From Eubacterium sp. (lineage in GTDB: Bacteria; Bacillota; Clostridia; Lachnospirales; Lachnospiraceae), in the NCBI GenBank assembly GCA_017938215.1, contig JAGBBZ010000023.1:62001-126000 (forward strand): a stretch of DNA of 64,000 bases. The letters run 5' to 3'. Positions 51,905 to 60,345 of this stretch are shown here, one piece after another. The translations under genes and the position numbers were made by a program. The notes beneath the pieces were generated by a model that was not told the origin of the DNA, did no database searches, and saw nothing but the letters and a program-made list of their open reading frames with translations. Within the stretch, counting starts at the first letter, position 1; every line of letters begins with the position of its first letter.

Positions 51905-54900
51905 ATGAAGAACATTTTATTTAATAAAGCAAAAAAACCATGCAAGACCATTGCACTGGTACTTGTATTTACGATGCTTATCAACCTGTGCAGCTGCGCA
52001 GCAGATCCGAACAAGAAGGAAGCGGACGAAAAATCTCCAGTGGATACCGCGGCATATACCGAAGTGGTGTATAATGATGCTGAGATCCTGGCGGCAAAGT
52101 TGCAGGCAGGATTGACAGAGCTTCAGAAACTGGCAAAAGATTCCGCCAAGGAAGCAACAGACAAGGTGGCTGAGAAAGCAGAGGAACTGACGGGACTTTT
52201 AAAAGAGTCTCAGTCTGAAATGGACCGGTTCTTTCAAGAGAACCGTGAAAAGGTGGCTTCCCTTGGTTCGGAGACGCTAAACAAGAGACAGGAAGCCTAT
52301 GAAAAAACATATCATGAAAACACGAATAAGGCAAAAGAACTTTTGGTAACGCTTTCCGGTGATGCCAGCGAAAAAGCTAAGAAAAAATCTTTGAAATCTT
52401 TGAACACGTTGTTGGGACAGGAAGAAGCTTCAATCTATGGAACCGAGCCTATCAACGTAGCAGAAGAGGCAGAAATAACCACAACGGAAGTGGATGACCT
52501 GGAAGCGTACGAGGAGTCCATGCAGGAAAAATCCGTAGAAAGTGACGAGAAAGATGCTACCAAAGATGAATTTCTGAAACTTTCCGAAGAGACGGAACTG
52601 ACCGAAGACATCCAGGCAAAGGCGGATGAACTTGCTACGCCTTTGAACGTATACAACTATCTGAAAAACACCATCGACTACGAATTGTATTCGGGAAGTC
52701 GAAAAGGAGCGGGGGAAACCTTTGATGCTTTGGCAGGAAATGACAAGGATCAGGCGAGCCTTCTTATCGCCATGCTCCGATACCTTGGATATCCGGCACG
52801 TTATGTGGAGGGAACCATTGAACTGAATGAGAAGCAGATAAAAAATCTCACTGGCGCTAACAGTATTAAGAGAGGAGCTACTGTATTGGCATCTGCCGGT
52901 GTGCCGGTGACTACGTTGTCCTCCGGTGGCAAGGTGACAGCTGTCTCTCTTCCTCATACATGGGTGGAAGCATATGTGCCATACACGGATTACCGTGGAG
53001 CAGGAAAAAGTGCAGGAAAGAGCATGTGGATCGCTTTAGATACGGGGATATCCCAGTATGAAGAAGTGGACAGTGTGGTTTCTTATCTGGACGAGAAAGG
53101 TATCATAGAAGATTGGAACACCCTTTTGGAAAAGGGAGATACCGATACGTTTATTGCACAGATTGACAGTGTAAAAGAGCAAATGGTAGCAGAGATTTCT
53201 AAAGATTCGACGAAAGAATTTTACACTAAAAATCGGATGAAAGCTGACACAACAGTCTCCTACCTTCCCCTCTCCCTGCAGTACAAAGTACTGACAAAAG
53301 AAGAAACCTATGCTAAAATAAAAGATGCGGATGCCGACCGTGTGACATTTGCCATCGGTGGAAAGAAACTTGGTACATACAAGTATACAGAACTTTCAGG
53401 GAAACGTATCAGCATCGAATTCGAACCGGAGACGGAAGAGGATGCAAAAGCACTGGAGTCGTATGAATCCATTTTTGAGACTCCGGCATACTTGATGTCC
53501 ATGAAACCGGTGTTGAAATTGGATGGGGAAACTGTTGCCAGTGGAAATGCTGTGATCCTTGGTACAAAGCAAAACTTCTCTATGAAGGTATCTTCCTGTG
53601 GAATGGAAACCCCGATCAGCAATGACATCACGGCTGGTTCCATGTATCAGGTGACCTTGGATGGACAGGCCATCACCAGTAGTGAATTAGAAGAATGTTA
53701 TGACGAAGTGGTAGCTCTGGCGGAAAGTGCTACGATTGAAAACGTGTATTCCGATGAGTACCTTGGAAAGATGCTGGATGTAGCTGGAAAGTTGTACTTT
53801 GCTCAGCTGGATATCATGACAACTGTGGCAAGTGAGATGTACGATGTGAAGACTACCCGAAGTCTCAGTGAGGGAATGACTGGATACCAGGTAGAAACCA
53901 GCTCTCTTTACGGAAGTCCGGTAGGGGTCAGCGAAGGAAGTCTGGTTATTGACATTGACCACGATTCCCGTGGTGCGGTAAGTCTTACCGGAAACAAGGA
54001 AGACGAAGTGGCGTACATGCAGACCAACGGCATGATATCATCTTTGTGTGAAAATCTGATATGGGAAGAACTGACAGGAGCAGAATCGATATCTACTGTG
54101 AATGTACTTAGAAATGCCACGGAGCAGGATATTGAACTTTTTGTCATCAACTCAGAGAATTATGAGGAGATGGTTGGTAAACTGGAAGCTAGTGATGCTG
54201 TCATTCAGGATATCAAGACCGCGGTGGGAAATGGAAAAGAAGTGACGATTCCGGCAAAAGAAGTATCCATTGACGGATGGACCGGTTCGGGGTACATCAT
54301 CATGGATCCAGACACAGGTGCGGGAGCGTATCGAATCAGCGGGGGATTGAACGGTGGAACAACCAGTGGCAAAGTAACGCGGTACGCGATGCTTGGTCTG
54401 ATCCTGTCTTTTGTTGAAATTGTTGAGTCGTTAAGAATTATCATTGCTGTTTTAGCGATGACAACAATTTCCGGAGGTGCATTTTTAGGATTTTTGCTCG
54501 CATTGGTTGGACTTGGATTAGCCATTGCACAAGTAATCAACCTCTTTATTGATTATACGGATTACTTTTTCTATGGAGACTTACAAGCTGGAGAGAAGAT
54601 CATATCGGATGCCGAGTGGCAACTAAAACTAACGCTTGCGTTTGCGGCGATACACGTGGCAGCAAGGCGAGTGTTGGCTTTGTTGGATACACCGGCAGTG
54701 AGAAAATGGTTGGGATCTAGGCTGATAAAAAAAGTGAAAAAGATTCTTGGAGTGGCAGATGATGCGGATGATCTTCCGGGAAACGGGGATGATGATTTTC
54801 CTATCATAGATGATACGGATCCGGGAAACAAGGATGATTTTCCGATTATAGATGATATGGATCAGGGAAAAGGAACCCAAGATGGTGGAACGACAGGAAC

Positions 54901-55663
54901 TGGTTCAAGTAGTACGGGAGGTACAACTGGAGGAGGCTCAAGTAGTACTGGAGGAACTGGAGGAACTGGTGGAACGAGTGGGAATGATAATCTTGCAGGT
55001 TCTGGCGGTTCTGGAAGTGGAACTGGGACAACAATAAAAACGCCAGAAGAATTAGTTAAGCAATCAACTTGTACTAATGAGGAGCTTTATAAATATTTAT
55101 TAAAAAATGCTGATGAAGATGCGGCTAAAGCATTTTTAGACAATGGAAAGTGGCCTGACGGGGTACAAATACCAAAAAGTTCTTCGGTGTTAAATGCAGA
55201 CGGTTCTATTGATTGGTCAAAGGCTCCGCAAGGAGGGTATGTGTTGGATTCTGATGGAAATGCGATTAAAGAAGCATTTATTCCGCAAATTGGCGAGGTA
55301 ATAGATAGATATGGTTCCTCAAGTGGACGTTACACATCTCCTGTCGTTAATGGAAAATCTTATGCATATACACAACGTTCGTTACCATATGTGGAGGATT
55401 TGTCAAATTATCATAAGTATGAAGTAATTGGAGATTTTAGTAAAATTGAAGATTATATAAATGACTGTGTTGATGTTGAATTAAGAACGGAAATTGATAA
55501 AATGGTAAGTGTATATTATGCAGGTGATTATAGTAAAATCGCAGTGTATAAAGGAGAAGCTGCAGCTATTGAAGGATGGGGAGCAGGCGGTGCGGTACAA
55601 TATGAATTTCCGTTTACGATGAAGCAACTACAAGGCTTGAAATTAATAAGAAAATTAGAGTAA
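51905..55663 (+). CDS. Polymorphic toxin: lipoprotein with transglutaminase-like, transmembrane and C-terminal TNT-like domains
   Basis: The signal KTIALVLVFTMLINLCSC has a lipobox (NLCSC). A Lys/Glu/Ala-rich helical region (30-240) follows. A transglutaminase-like fold (about 250-385) lacks its catalytic Cys: the position reads GNDKDQ (Asn279-Gln283), while His351 and Asp379 remain. Beta regions lead to two hydrophobic helices (about 835-895). A Gly/Ser/Thr linker ends in a TNT-like domain (about 1110-1252). TNT residues seen: Arg1135 in DRYG, Arg1158 in RSLP, His1170 in YHKYE, Gln1232 in AVQYEF. TNT domains hydrolyse NAD+. Between His and Gln there is a longer insert than in mycobacterial TNT. 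The adjacent 82-residue gene is the likely immunity protein. Confidence 0.82.
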   Translation: MKNILFNKAKKPCKTIALVLVFTMLINLCSCAADPNKKEADEKSPVDTAAYTEVVYNDAEILAAKLQAGLTELQKLAKDSAKEATDKVAEKAEELTGLLKESQSEMDRFFQENREKVASLGSETLNKRQEAYEKTYHENTNKAKELLVTLSGDASEKAKKKSLKSLNTLLGQEEASIYGTEPINVAEEAEITTTEVDDLEAYEESMQEKSVESDEKDATKDEFLKLSEETELTEDIQAKADELATPLNVYNYLKNTIDYELYSGSRKGAGETFDALAGNDKDQASLLIAMLRYLGYPARYVEGTIELNEKQIKNLTGANSIKRGATVLASAGVPVTTLSSGGKVTAVSLPHTWVEAYVPYTDYRGAGKSAGKSMWIALDTGISQYEEVDSVVSYLDEKGIIEDWNTLLEKGDTDTFIAQIDSVKEQMVAEISKDSTKEFYTKNRMKADTTVSYLPLSLQYKVLTKEETYAKIKDADADRVTFAIGGKKLGTYKYTELSGKRISIEFEPETEEDAKALESYESIFETPAYLMSMKPVLKLDGETVASGNAVILGTKQNFSMKVSSCGMETPISNDITAGSMYQVTLDGQAITSSELEECYDEVVALAESATIENVYSDEYLGKMLDVAGKLYFAQLDIMTTVASEMYDVKTTRSLSEGMTGYQVETSSLYGSPVGVSEGSLVIDIDHDSRGAVSLTGNKEDEVAYMQTNGMISSLCENLIWEELTGAESISTVNVLRNATEQDIELFVINSENYEEMVGKLEASDAVIQDIKTAVGNGKEVTIPAKEVSIDGWTGSGYIIMDPDTGAGAYRISGGLNGGTTSGKVTRYAMLGLILSFVEIVESLRIIIAVLAMTTISGGAFLGFLLALVGLGLAIAQVINLFIDYTDYFFYGDLQAGEKIISDAEWQLKLTLAFAAIHVAARRVLALLDTPAVRKWLGSRLIKKVKKILGVADDADDLPGNGDDDFPIIDDTDPGNKDDFPIIDDMDQGKGTQDGGTTGTGSSSTGGTTGGGSSSTGGTGGTGGTSGNDNLAGSGGSGSGTGTTIKTPEELVKQSTCTNEELYKYLLKNADEDAAKAFLDNGKWPDGVQIPKSSSVLNADGSIDWSKAPQGGYVLDSDGNAIKEAFIPQIGEVIDRYGSSSGRYTSPVVNGKSYAYTQRSLPYVEDLSNYHKYEVIGDFSKIEDYINDCVDVELRTEIDKMVSVYYAGDYSKIAVYKGEAAAIEGWGAGGAVQYEFPFTMKQLQGLKLIRKLE

Positions 55664-55681
55664 TAGAGGTGATTTACTAAA

Positions 55682-55930
55682 ATGACAAGAGAAGAAGTAA
55701 TTGATATTATAAATAAAGAAGAGTTATCTGGTTACAATTTCTTTGAGAAAAGATATAATCAAGAATACGAAGTCGTTATCACGCAGAAAGAAAATCGGTG
55801 GATTGTATATGCAACTGATGAGAGAGCGAGTGCAGTTACGGGGTCAGAACAAAATTTTGATAAAGAATCTCTGGCACTAGAAAGTTTTATTGCACGATTA
55901 AGGGCGTTAAATTTGATGAAAAGAAATTGA
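55682..55930 (+). CDS. Probable immunity protein to the TNT-like toxin
   Basis: An 82-residue cytoplasmic protein with no signal peptide, 18 bases after the toxin stop: TREEVIDIINKEELSGYNFF, EKRYNQEYEVVITQKENRWI, VYATDERASAVTGSEQNF. From memory it resembles the Imm59 family found in toxin loci; this is unverified. AGAGGTG precedes the ATG. Position directly behind a TNT domain strongly suggests it neutralises it, as TNT toxins act on cytosolic NAD+. Confidence 0.72.
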   Translation: MTREEVIDIINKEELSGYNFFEKRYNQEYEVVITQKENRWIVYATDERASAVTGSEQNFDKESLALESFIARLRALNLMKRN

Positions 55931-56017
55931 TTACGATTGTAAGTTATTGTAAAAAATCTAATTTTGTAGATTGCAAAGTTGGTTTTGAAATGTTTGTTTT
56001 TATCGGAAAGAGAACCA

Positions 56018-56370
56018 AATGGCTGATTGTCGAATTCGCGATCCACAATATTGGCTATGTTAGATTCATTACAAGAATCTTTCTGTGGATGGAATTGAGC
56101 GACGGTATAACATGAAACAAGTCCTTCCTGTTTCATTATTCTTCCGATTCGTCGGCGTGATGCAATTATATTGCGTTCCGCAAGCTTTTTCTTGATACGT
56201 CTCGTGCCATAACTGTTGCGATTTGCTTTGAATATATCAATGATGGCTTTCGTTAATTCGGACTCATCTGCTTTTTGCTTTGCTTCGTAGTAATAGGTAC
56301 TTCTTGATATTTGCAGGACTTTGCACATTGCTGATACAGGGTATTTGTGAGCATTGGCTTTGATTACATT
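56018..56370 (-). pseudogene. IS3 orfB, truncated
   Basis: The frame encodes GTKVNVIKANAHKYPVSAMC, KVLQISRSTYYYEAKQK, then the HTH_21-like region NRNSYGTRRIKKKLAERNII and VDREFDNQP. The integrase core with its DDE residues is absent; the reading beyond about 56018 is unrelated. The join to orfA is by a -1 shift near the orfA stop codon, as in other IS3 elements. It cannot be functional. Confidence 0.8.
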
Positions 56371-56666
56371 TACCTTCGTCCCAAGATAAGCGCAGCTTGT
56401 TTTAAAATATCATTCTCCATTTTTAACTGCTGATTTTGTTTGCGAAGTTCGATCAGTTCCTGTTGTTCAGGTGTACGATTATCCTTTTCTTTAAAAGAAC
56501 CAGAATTCGTTGATTGTGCAATCCACCGATCCAACATGGAAGTGGAAATGTCATATTCTCGAATGATATCGCATTTACGTTTTCTGCTTCGGTAAAGATC
56601 AACAAGTTGTTGTTTGAATTCTGGCGTATATGTACGCCGAGTTCTAGGCTTTTTTTCTTCGGACAT
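56370..56666 (-). CDS. IS3 family OrfA (HTH transposase subunit)
   Basis: 98 residues: SEEKKPRTRRTYTPEFKQQL, VDLYRSRKRKCDIIREYDIS, TSMLDRWIAQSTNSGSF, then the leucine-zipper-like QELIELRKQNQQLKMENDIL, KQAALILGRR. The HTH and the zipper are complete. The ATG at 56666 follows AAGGAAG; an upstream TTG is the alternative. Without orfB it can only act in trans or as a regulator. Confidence 0.85.
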   Translation of the reverse strand: MSEEKKPRTRRTYTPEFKQQLVDLYRSRKRKCDIIREYDISTSMLDRWIAQSTNSGSFKEKDNRTPEQQELIELRKQNQQLKMENDILKQAALILGRR

Positions 56667-56742
56667 AAGCAATCTTCCTTTCTGTGTTTAGATATATTGT
56701 ATATGCCCTTAAGAAATTTGTCTAGTTTATTGTAACCGATTC

Positions 56743-56889
56743 AAGTTTTCCGTTTTCCAGAGGCGGGAGGTTCATGCCTCTGTGGAATTTCGGGATGTGG
56801 TTTTGTACACATCACAAATAGGAAATTATAAAGTTATCCAAAATGAAGAAATCTTGTTACAAAAGAAAAGGAGGTGGGAGATGCATTGA
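56743..56889 (+). pseudogene. Possible C-terminal toxin remnant
   Basis: Downstream of the IS, one frame stays open from 56713 to the TGA at 56887-56889: KFSVFQRREVHASVEFRDVV, LYTSQIGNYKVIQNEEILLQ, KKRRWEMH. It reads like the end of a protein, and sits in the place where a displaced toxin tail would be, before two small genes of immunity type. Too short to assign; chance is possible. Confidence 0.35.
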
Positions 56890-56911
56890 GGTACAAATGC
56901 ATTGAAATATA

Positions 56912-57304
56912 ATGATAAATGTAACGTTTGCAATTTATAATGGAAAAGAGTATTCTGCGGGAATAAAAAAAGATGGTCGGATCGTGTTGCGTTCATGGGA
57001 ACAACAGGACATGAAATTAGGATTTTTTGAAAAAGCAATTGGAGAGAATACAATATATATTAAGTATGTAGATAAAAAGGAAGTAGAAGAACTTTATGAT
57101 AAAAGAATCCGCGCTTTATATAAGGGGAAGGAATTTGATGTTATTGATGAAAAAGAGAATATGATTTCCATAGTTGGCATAGTGGGCGATTATAGGGAGT
57201 TTTTAAAATTGGGAATGATCAGTATAGATAAGGGAATATATCAAAAATGGATAAGACGAGATGAAGCAGAAATTCGAATTATAAAGGAGGATTTGTTGTT
57301 TTAA
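56912..57304 (+). CDS. Small protein, probable orphan immunity protein (paralogue 1)
   Basis: 130 residues, no signal or membrane segment: MINVTFAIYNGKEYSAGIKK, DGRIVLRSWEQQDMKLGFFE, then KYVDKKEVEELYDKRIRALY, MISIVGIVGDYREFLKLGM, IYQKWIRRDEAEIRIIKEDL. It is clearly paralogous to the next protein (about half the positions alike). The only in-frame ATG is at 56912; the strong AAAGGAGGTGGG lies 35 bases upstream, before a tiny frame. I do not know the family; size, tandem copies and context suggest an immunity protein. Confidence 0.6.
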   Translation: MINVTFAIYNGKEYSAGIKKDGRIVLRSWEQQDMKLGFFEKAIGENTIYIKYVDKKEVEELYDKRIRALYKGKEFDVIDEKENMISIVGIVGDYREFLKLGMISIDKGIYQKWIRRDEAEIRIIKEDLLF

Positions 57305-57319
57305 ATGAAAGGGGCAATT

Positions 57320-57724
57320 ATGAAAGATGGAATATATGCAGTATATTTGGGAAAAGAATACACTGCCGAAAAAAATAAGGAAGGTAAGGTTATATTGCGT
57401 TCGACAGATTATGAGGATTTGCAATGTGGTTTTGAACCATGTGAACCTTTCAAGTATAAAGGAGAGGAACGAGAAATTGTTTGCCTTAAATTTGTTGATT
57501 ATGATGAAGTTGAGGAATATTATAAGATAACAATATATGCTATCTATCAGGGACTCAAATTCGAGGTATTTGAAGAAAAAGATGACATGATTTCTATAAT
57601 TGGTTTTTTGGGTAATTACAGAGAATTTCTCAAACTAGGAATGCAATGTATCGATAAAGGTGTATACCAAAAGTGGATAAGAAAGGATGAGGCAGAAATT
57701 AAAATAGTAAAGGAAGAGTTATAA
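57320..57724 (+). CDS. Small protein, probable orphan immunity protein (paralogue 2)
   Basis: 134 residues: MKDGIYAVYLGKEYTAEKNK, EGKVILRSTDYEDLQCGFEP, then FVDYDEVEEYYKITIYAIYQ, DDMISIIGFLGNYREFLKLG, MQCIDKGVYQKWIRKDEAEI. It shares with the preceding protein GKEY, (D/E)VEE.Y, FL-type G(N/D)YREFLKLGM and the DKG(V/I)YQKWIR(K/R)DEAEI end. The ATG at 57320 is 5 bases after AAAGGGG; the earlier ATG at 57305 precedes that site. Cytoplasmic. Duplicates of this kind are typical of immunity arrays. Confidence 0.6.
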   Translation: MKDGIYAVYLGKEYTAEKNKEGKVILRSTDYEDLQCGFEPCEPFKYKGEEREIVCLKFVDYDEVEEYYKITIYAIYQGLKFEVFEEKDDMISIIGFLGNYREFLKLGMQCIDKGVYQKWIRKDEAEIKIVKEEL

Positions 57725-57730
57725 TAAAGC

Positions 57731-57925
57731 CTCAGCGAAGGAAGTTTCATCATTGATGTGGATCACGATTCTCGTGGAGTGGTAAGTCTTACCGGAAACA
57801 AGGAAGATGAAGTGGCATACATGCAAGTGAATGGTATGCTATCGTCACTGTATGAAAATCTCATTTGGGAAGAGATGACAGGTGCGAAGTCGGTATCTAC
57901 CATGGCTGTGCTGGAAAATAGCTAT
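57731..57925 (+). pseudogene. Fragment of a second toxin body
   Basis: The frame reads LSEGSFIIDVDHDSRGVVSL, TGNKEDEVAYMQVNGMLSSL, YENLIWEEMTGAKSVSTMAV, L. It matches residues about 675-738 of the complete toxin (SEGSLVIDIDHDSRGAVSL, TGNKEDEVAYMQTNGMISSL, CENLIWEELTGAESISTVNV) almost residue by residue. Neither end of a gene is present. It is a leftover of another toxin copy recombined into the immunity array. Confidence 0.85.
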
Positions 57926-57953
57926 AGATTTGTAGATGAAGGAGAAATATGGC

Positions 57954-58373
57954 ATGTTGTGCGATGAATTGTATTCGTTTTATAGAAAATCAGTAAGTGA
58001 TTTTGAGAGGGATTTCCAAGAAGTTTTTGGTGAAAACTTGGTATTAAAAGATAAATGTTGTTCTTTTGAACACAGAGGTTATTTCAAATTACATTATGTT
58101 TATGTTCCGTTGAATTATGCGATAATAGTAGAAAATGAATTTCGTACGTTTGGGATAGTGATAGAAGATGAGGAAAAAGCTATGACTTCTTTGTATAGAA
58201 TTGAGCATTTTGAAAATCAATTGTCTGAAGGTAACATAATAAAATCTATAAAATTGTTGGAAAAGGTGCTATCTGAAAACAAGTTTGATCTGTTTTTACA
58301 TATTGCTGGGAAAACCTATAGAAAAAATAAGAATGGATTGAAACGGGTAAAAGACATAAAGGAACTTATGTAA
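57954..58373 (+). CDS. Small protein, possible orphan immunity protein
   Basis: 139 residues, unrelated by eye to the other small proteins: MLCDELYSFYRKSVSDFERD, FQEVFGENLVLKDKCCSFEH, then VYVPLNYAIIVENEFRTFGI, VIEDEEKAMTSLYRIEHFEN. No signal or membrane segment. The ATG at 57954 lies 9 bases after AAGGAG; an ATG at 57936 precedes that site. It sits immediately downstream of the toxin fragment, the position of an immunity gene in a complete cassette. Family not recognised. Confidence 0.55.
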   Translation: MLCDELYSFYRKSVSDFERDFQEVFGENLVLKDKCCSFEHRGYFKLHYVYVPLNYAIIVENEFRTFGIVIEDEEKAMTSLYRIEHFENQLSEGNIIKSIKLLEKVLSENKFDLFLHIAGKTYRKNKNGLKRVKDIKELM

Positions 58374-58470
58374 ACCTTGCAACGAAAGCCTTAAAAAATG
58401 TTTGCGTCTGTCAGCTAACTGTGATAAAATTACGAAGGTATTATAAATAAGAAAAGGAGTATAGCAAAAG

Positions 58471-59028
58471 ATGATTTGTCCACATTGTGAGTTTGAAATA
58501 GAAGATAACTTGGAGATATGTCCGTATTGCCAAACCTTTGTGAAACAAGCGGTTAAAAAGCCAGAACCAGAGCCAGTGGTCTGGACTGGGGCACTCATGA
58601 CAAAAAAGGAATTTATGAAACTGGAACAATATCCGAAGATAAAGAGAATCATAAATATTTGTGCCATATTTTTATATGTGAGAATAGCACTCTCCATTTT
58701 GGTGACGACGTTATTGATGGATAGTTGGCTTGCAATTGAGGCCTTGGTGATTTTGGGGCTTACTCTAGGTGCACATCTTAGAAAAAGTAAGGGATGTGCC
58801 CTTGCGTTAGCTATTTATATGGGAATATCTGTACTTATAACTTTGATTGAAGCATTTTTAAGAGGAGCGTTTCTCGGAAGTGTCATCGCGATACACACAT
58901 TGGCGGCGGCAGTATTTTTGGCAGAAGCGATGGTTAAGTTACATAAAGCTTGGGAAGAGTACGAGCAAACAGGAATAGTGCCGGATGCGGATGGAGAAAT
59001 GCTTTCGAAATATGGCTACGTCAAATAA
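58471..59028 (+). CDS. Zinc-ribbon membrane protein, unknown function
   Basis: The N-terminus has two CxxC pairs (MICPHCEFEIEDNLEICPYC), a zinc ribbon. After a Pro/Glu linker, three or four hydrophobic helices follow (IINICAIFLYVRIALSILVT, IEALVILGLTLGAHL, ALALAIYMGISVLITLIEAF, VIAIHTLAAAVFLAEAMV) and an acidic tail. 185 residues. AAAAGGAG precedes the ATG. Marks the return to ordinary chromosomal genes after the island. Function unknown. Confidence 0.75.
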   Translation: MICPHCEFEIEDNLEICPYCQTFVKQAVKKPEPEPVVWTGALMTKKEFMKLEQYPKIKRIINICAIFLYVRIALSILVTTLLMDSWLAIEALVILGLTLGAHLRKSKGCALALAIYMGISVLITLIEAFLRGAFLGSVIAIHTLAAAVFLAEAMVKLHKAWEEYEQTGIVPDADGEMLSKYGYVK

Positions 59029-59051
59029 GTAAAAAACAAACATTAACCACT

Positions 59052-59089
59052 AAAGCTACATAGTAAATCATGATATGCTACAGCTTTTT
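59052..59089 (+). terminator. Terminator-like hairpin before the pot operon
   Basis: AAAGCT and AGCTTT with additional weak pairs, followed by TTTA. The region 59090-59214 also has TTTGAGT/ACTCAAA as an inverted pair. No known riboswitch pattern is visible. Confidence 0.4.
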
Positions 59090-59268
59090 ACGATAGTGCA
59101 TATTTTGTCTCGGATTTGAGTTGTTATTTTGCATACTCAAACCTGAAACAAAATATACAAAATCCCGAAAAAAGTTGTAGCATATTCCTTTTTTTTATGA
59201 TAAGATAGTCACAAGTGTTGTCTAAATTAGAAAAACACGGGAAAACAGAATATGTAGGGGGATTTGTT

Positions 59269-60345
59269 ATGGCTGAAAAATGTATTGAGCTAAAAGGAAT
59301 CACAAAATCATTTGACGGACAAATCGTTCTTGACAACATGGATCTTGATATTCATGAGAATGAATTTGTTACCTTGCTGGGACCGAGTGGGTGCGGCAAG
59401 ACAACGACCTTGCGTATTATGGGAGGCTTCGAGACACCGGATGCAGGTGAAGTGCTGCTAAATGGCGCTGATATTGCAGGGGTGCCGGCGAATAAGCGTC
59501 CGATTAATACGGTGTTTCAAAAATACGCTTTGTTTTCGCACATGAATATTGAGGAAAATATTGCATTTGGACTAAAAATCAAGAAAAAATCAAAGGATTA
59601 TATCCGTGATAAGATAAAATATGCGTTGAAACTTGTGAATCTGGATGGATACGAAAAACGTATGCCGGATTCTCTGAGTGGCGGGCAGCAGCAGCGAATT
59701 GCCATTGCCCGTGCCATTGTAAATGAACCAAAGATTCTTTTGTTGGATGAACCGCTGGGGGCATTGGATCTGAAATTGCGTCAGGACATGCAGTACGAGT
59801 TGATTCGATTGAAAGAAGAGCTGGGCATCACATTTGTGTATGTAACCCATGACCAGGAAGAGGCATTGACGATGTCAGATACCATTGTGGTTATGAATCA
59901 GGGTTATATCCAGCAGATTGGTACGCCGGAGGATATTTACAATGAGCCACAAAATGCGTTTGTGGCGGACTTTATCGGAGAAAGTAATATTATCCCTGCG
60001 ATGATGGTGCAGGATAAATTAGTAAATATATTAGGAAAAGAATTTGAGTGTGTAGATGTGGGATTTGGTCGGTATCAGCCGGTGGATGTGGTCATTCGTC
60101 CGGAGGATCTTATTTTGGTGCCACCAGAAAAGGGCAAGATTCGTGGAATCGTATCTTCTCTTGTGTTTAAGGGCGTTCATTATGAAATGGAGATTGAAGC
60201 CATGGGATTTACGTGGCTGGTTCAGAGCACACAATTGGCAGAAGTGGGAAAAGAAGTGGGGCTTTGGGTGGATCCGTTCAATATCCAGATTATGAACAAA
60301 CCGGAAAGTGAAGACGAGGAGGCATTTACAGGTGATCGAGAGTAA
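59269..60345 (+). CDS. potA: Spermidine/putrescine ABC transporter ATP-binding protein
   Basis: Walker [20 protein letters not shown]-loop [14 protein letters not shown], signature [14 protein letters not shown], Walker [13 protein letters not shown]-loop [38 protein letters not shown] and a C-terminal TOBE-type domain ([14 protein letters not shown]) are typical of PotA. 358 residues. The ATG at 59269 follows AGGGGGA; the frame upstream to 59215 is not used. First gene of potABCD. Confidence 0.95.
   Translation: MAEKCIELKGITKSFDGQIVLDNMDLDIHENEFVTLLGPSGCGKTTTLRIMGGFETPDAGEVLLNGADIAGVPANKRPINTVFQKYALFSHMNIEENIAFGLKIKKKSKDYIRDKIKYALKLVNLDGYEKRMPDSLSGGQQQRIAIARAIVNEPKILLLDEPLGALDLKLRQDMQYELIRLKEELGITFVYVTHDQEEALTMSDTIVVMNQGYIQQIGTPEDIYNEPQNAFVADFIGESNIIPAMMVQDKLVNILGKEFECVDVGFGRYQPVDVVIRPEDLILVPPEKGKIRGIVSSLVFKGVHYEMEIEAMGFTWLVQSTQLAEVGKEVGLWVDPFNIQIMNKPESEDEEAFTGDRE

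Larger units (their letters stand above)
56018..56735 (-). mobile_element. Truncated IS3-family insertion sequence
   Basis: An intact orfA and the 5' third of orfB lie on the minus strand. OrfB homology ends after the REFDNQP segment, so the catalytic DDE core and the far end are missing. The near end is somewhere around 56700-56735; no terminal repeat can be confirmed because the other end is lost. It sits between the immunity gene and further toxin-related genes. Confidence 0.75.

Noticed and set aside
52739..53041. Active transglutaminase in the toxin
   Set aside because: The catalytic Cys position reads Asn-Asp (GNDKDQ), so only His and Asp remain.
55759..55990. Continuation of IS3 orfB toward 55759
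   Set aside because: The frame is open but overlaps the immunity gene on the other strand and has lost transposase similarity.
59090..59214. Polyamine-sensing riboswitch upstream of potA
   Set aside because: Some inverted pairs exist, but they match no known motif and are A/T-rich; not supportable.
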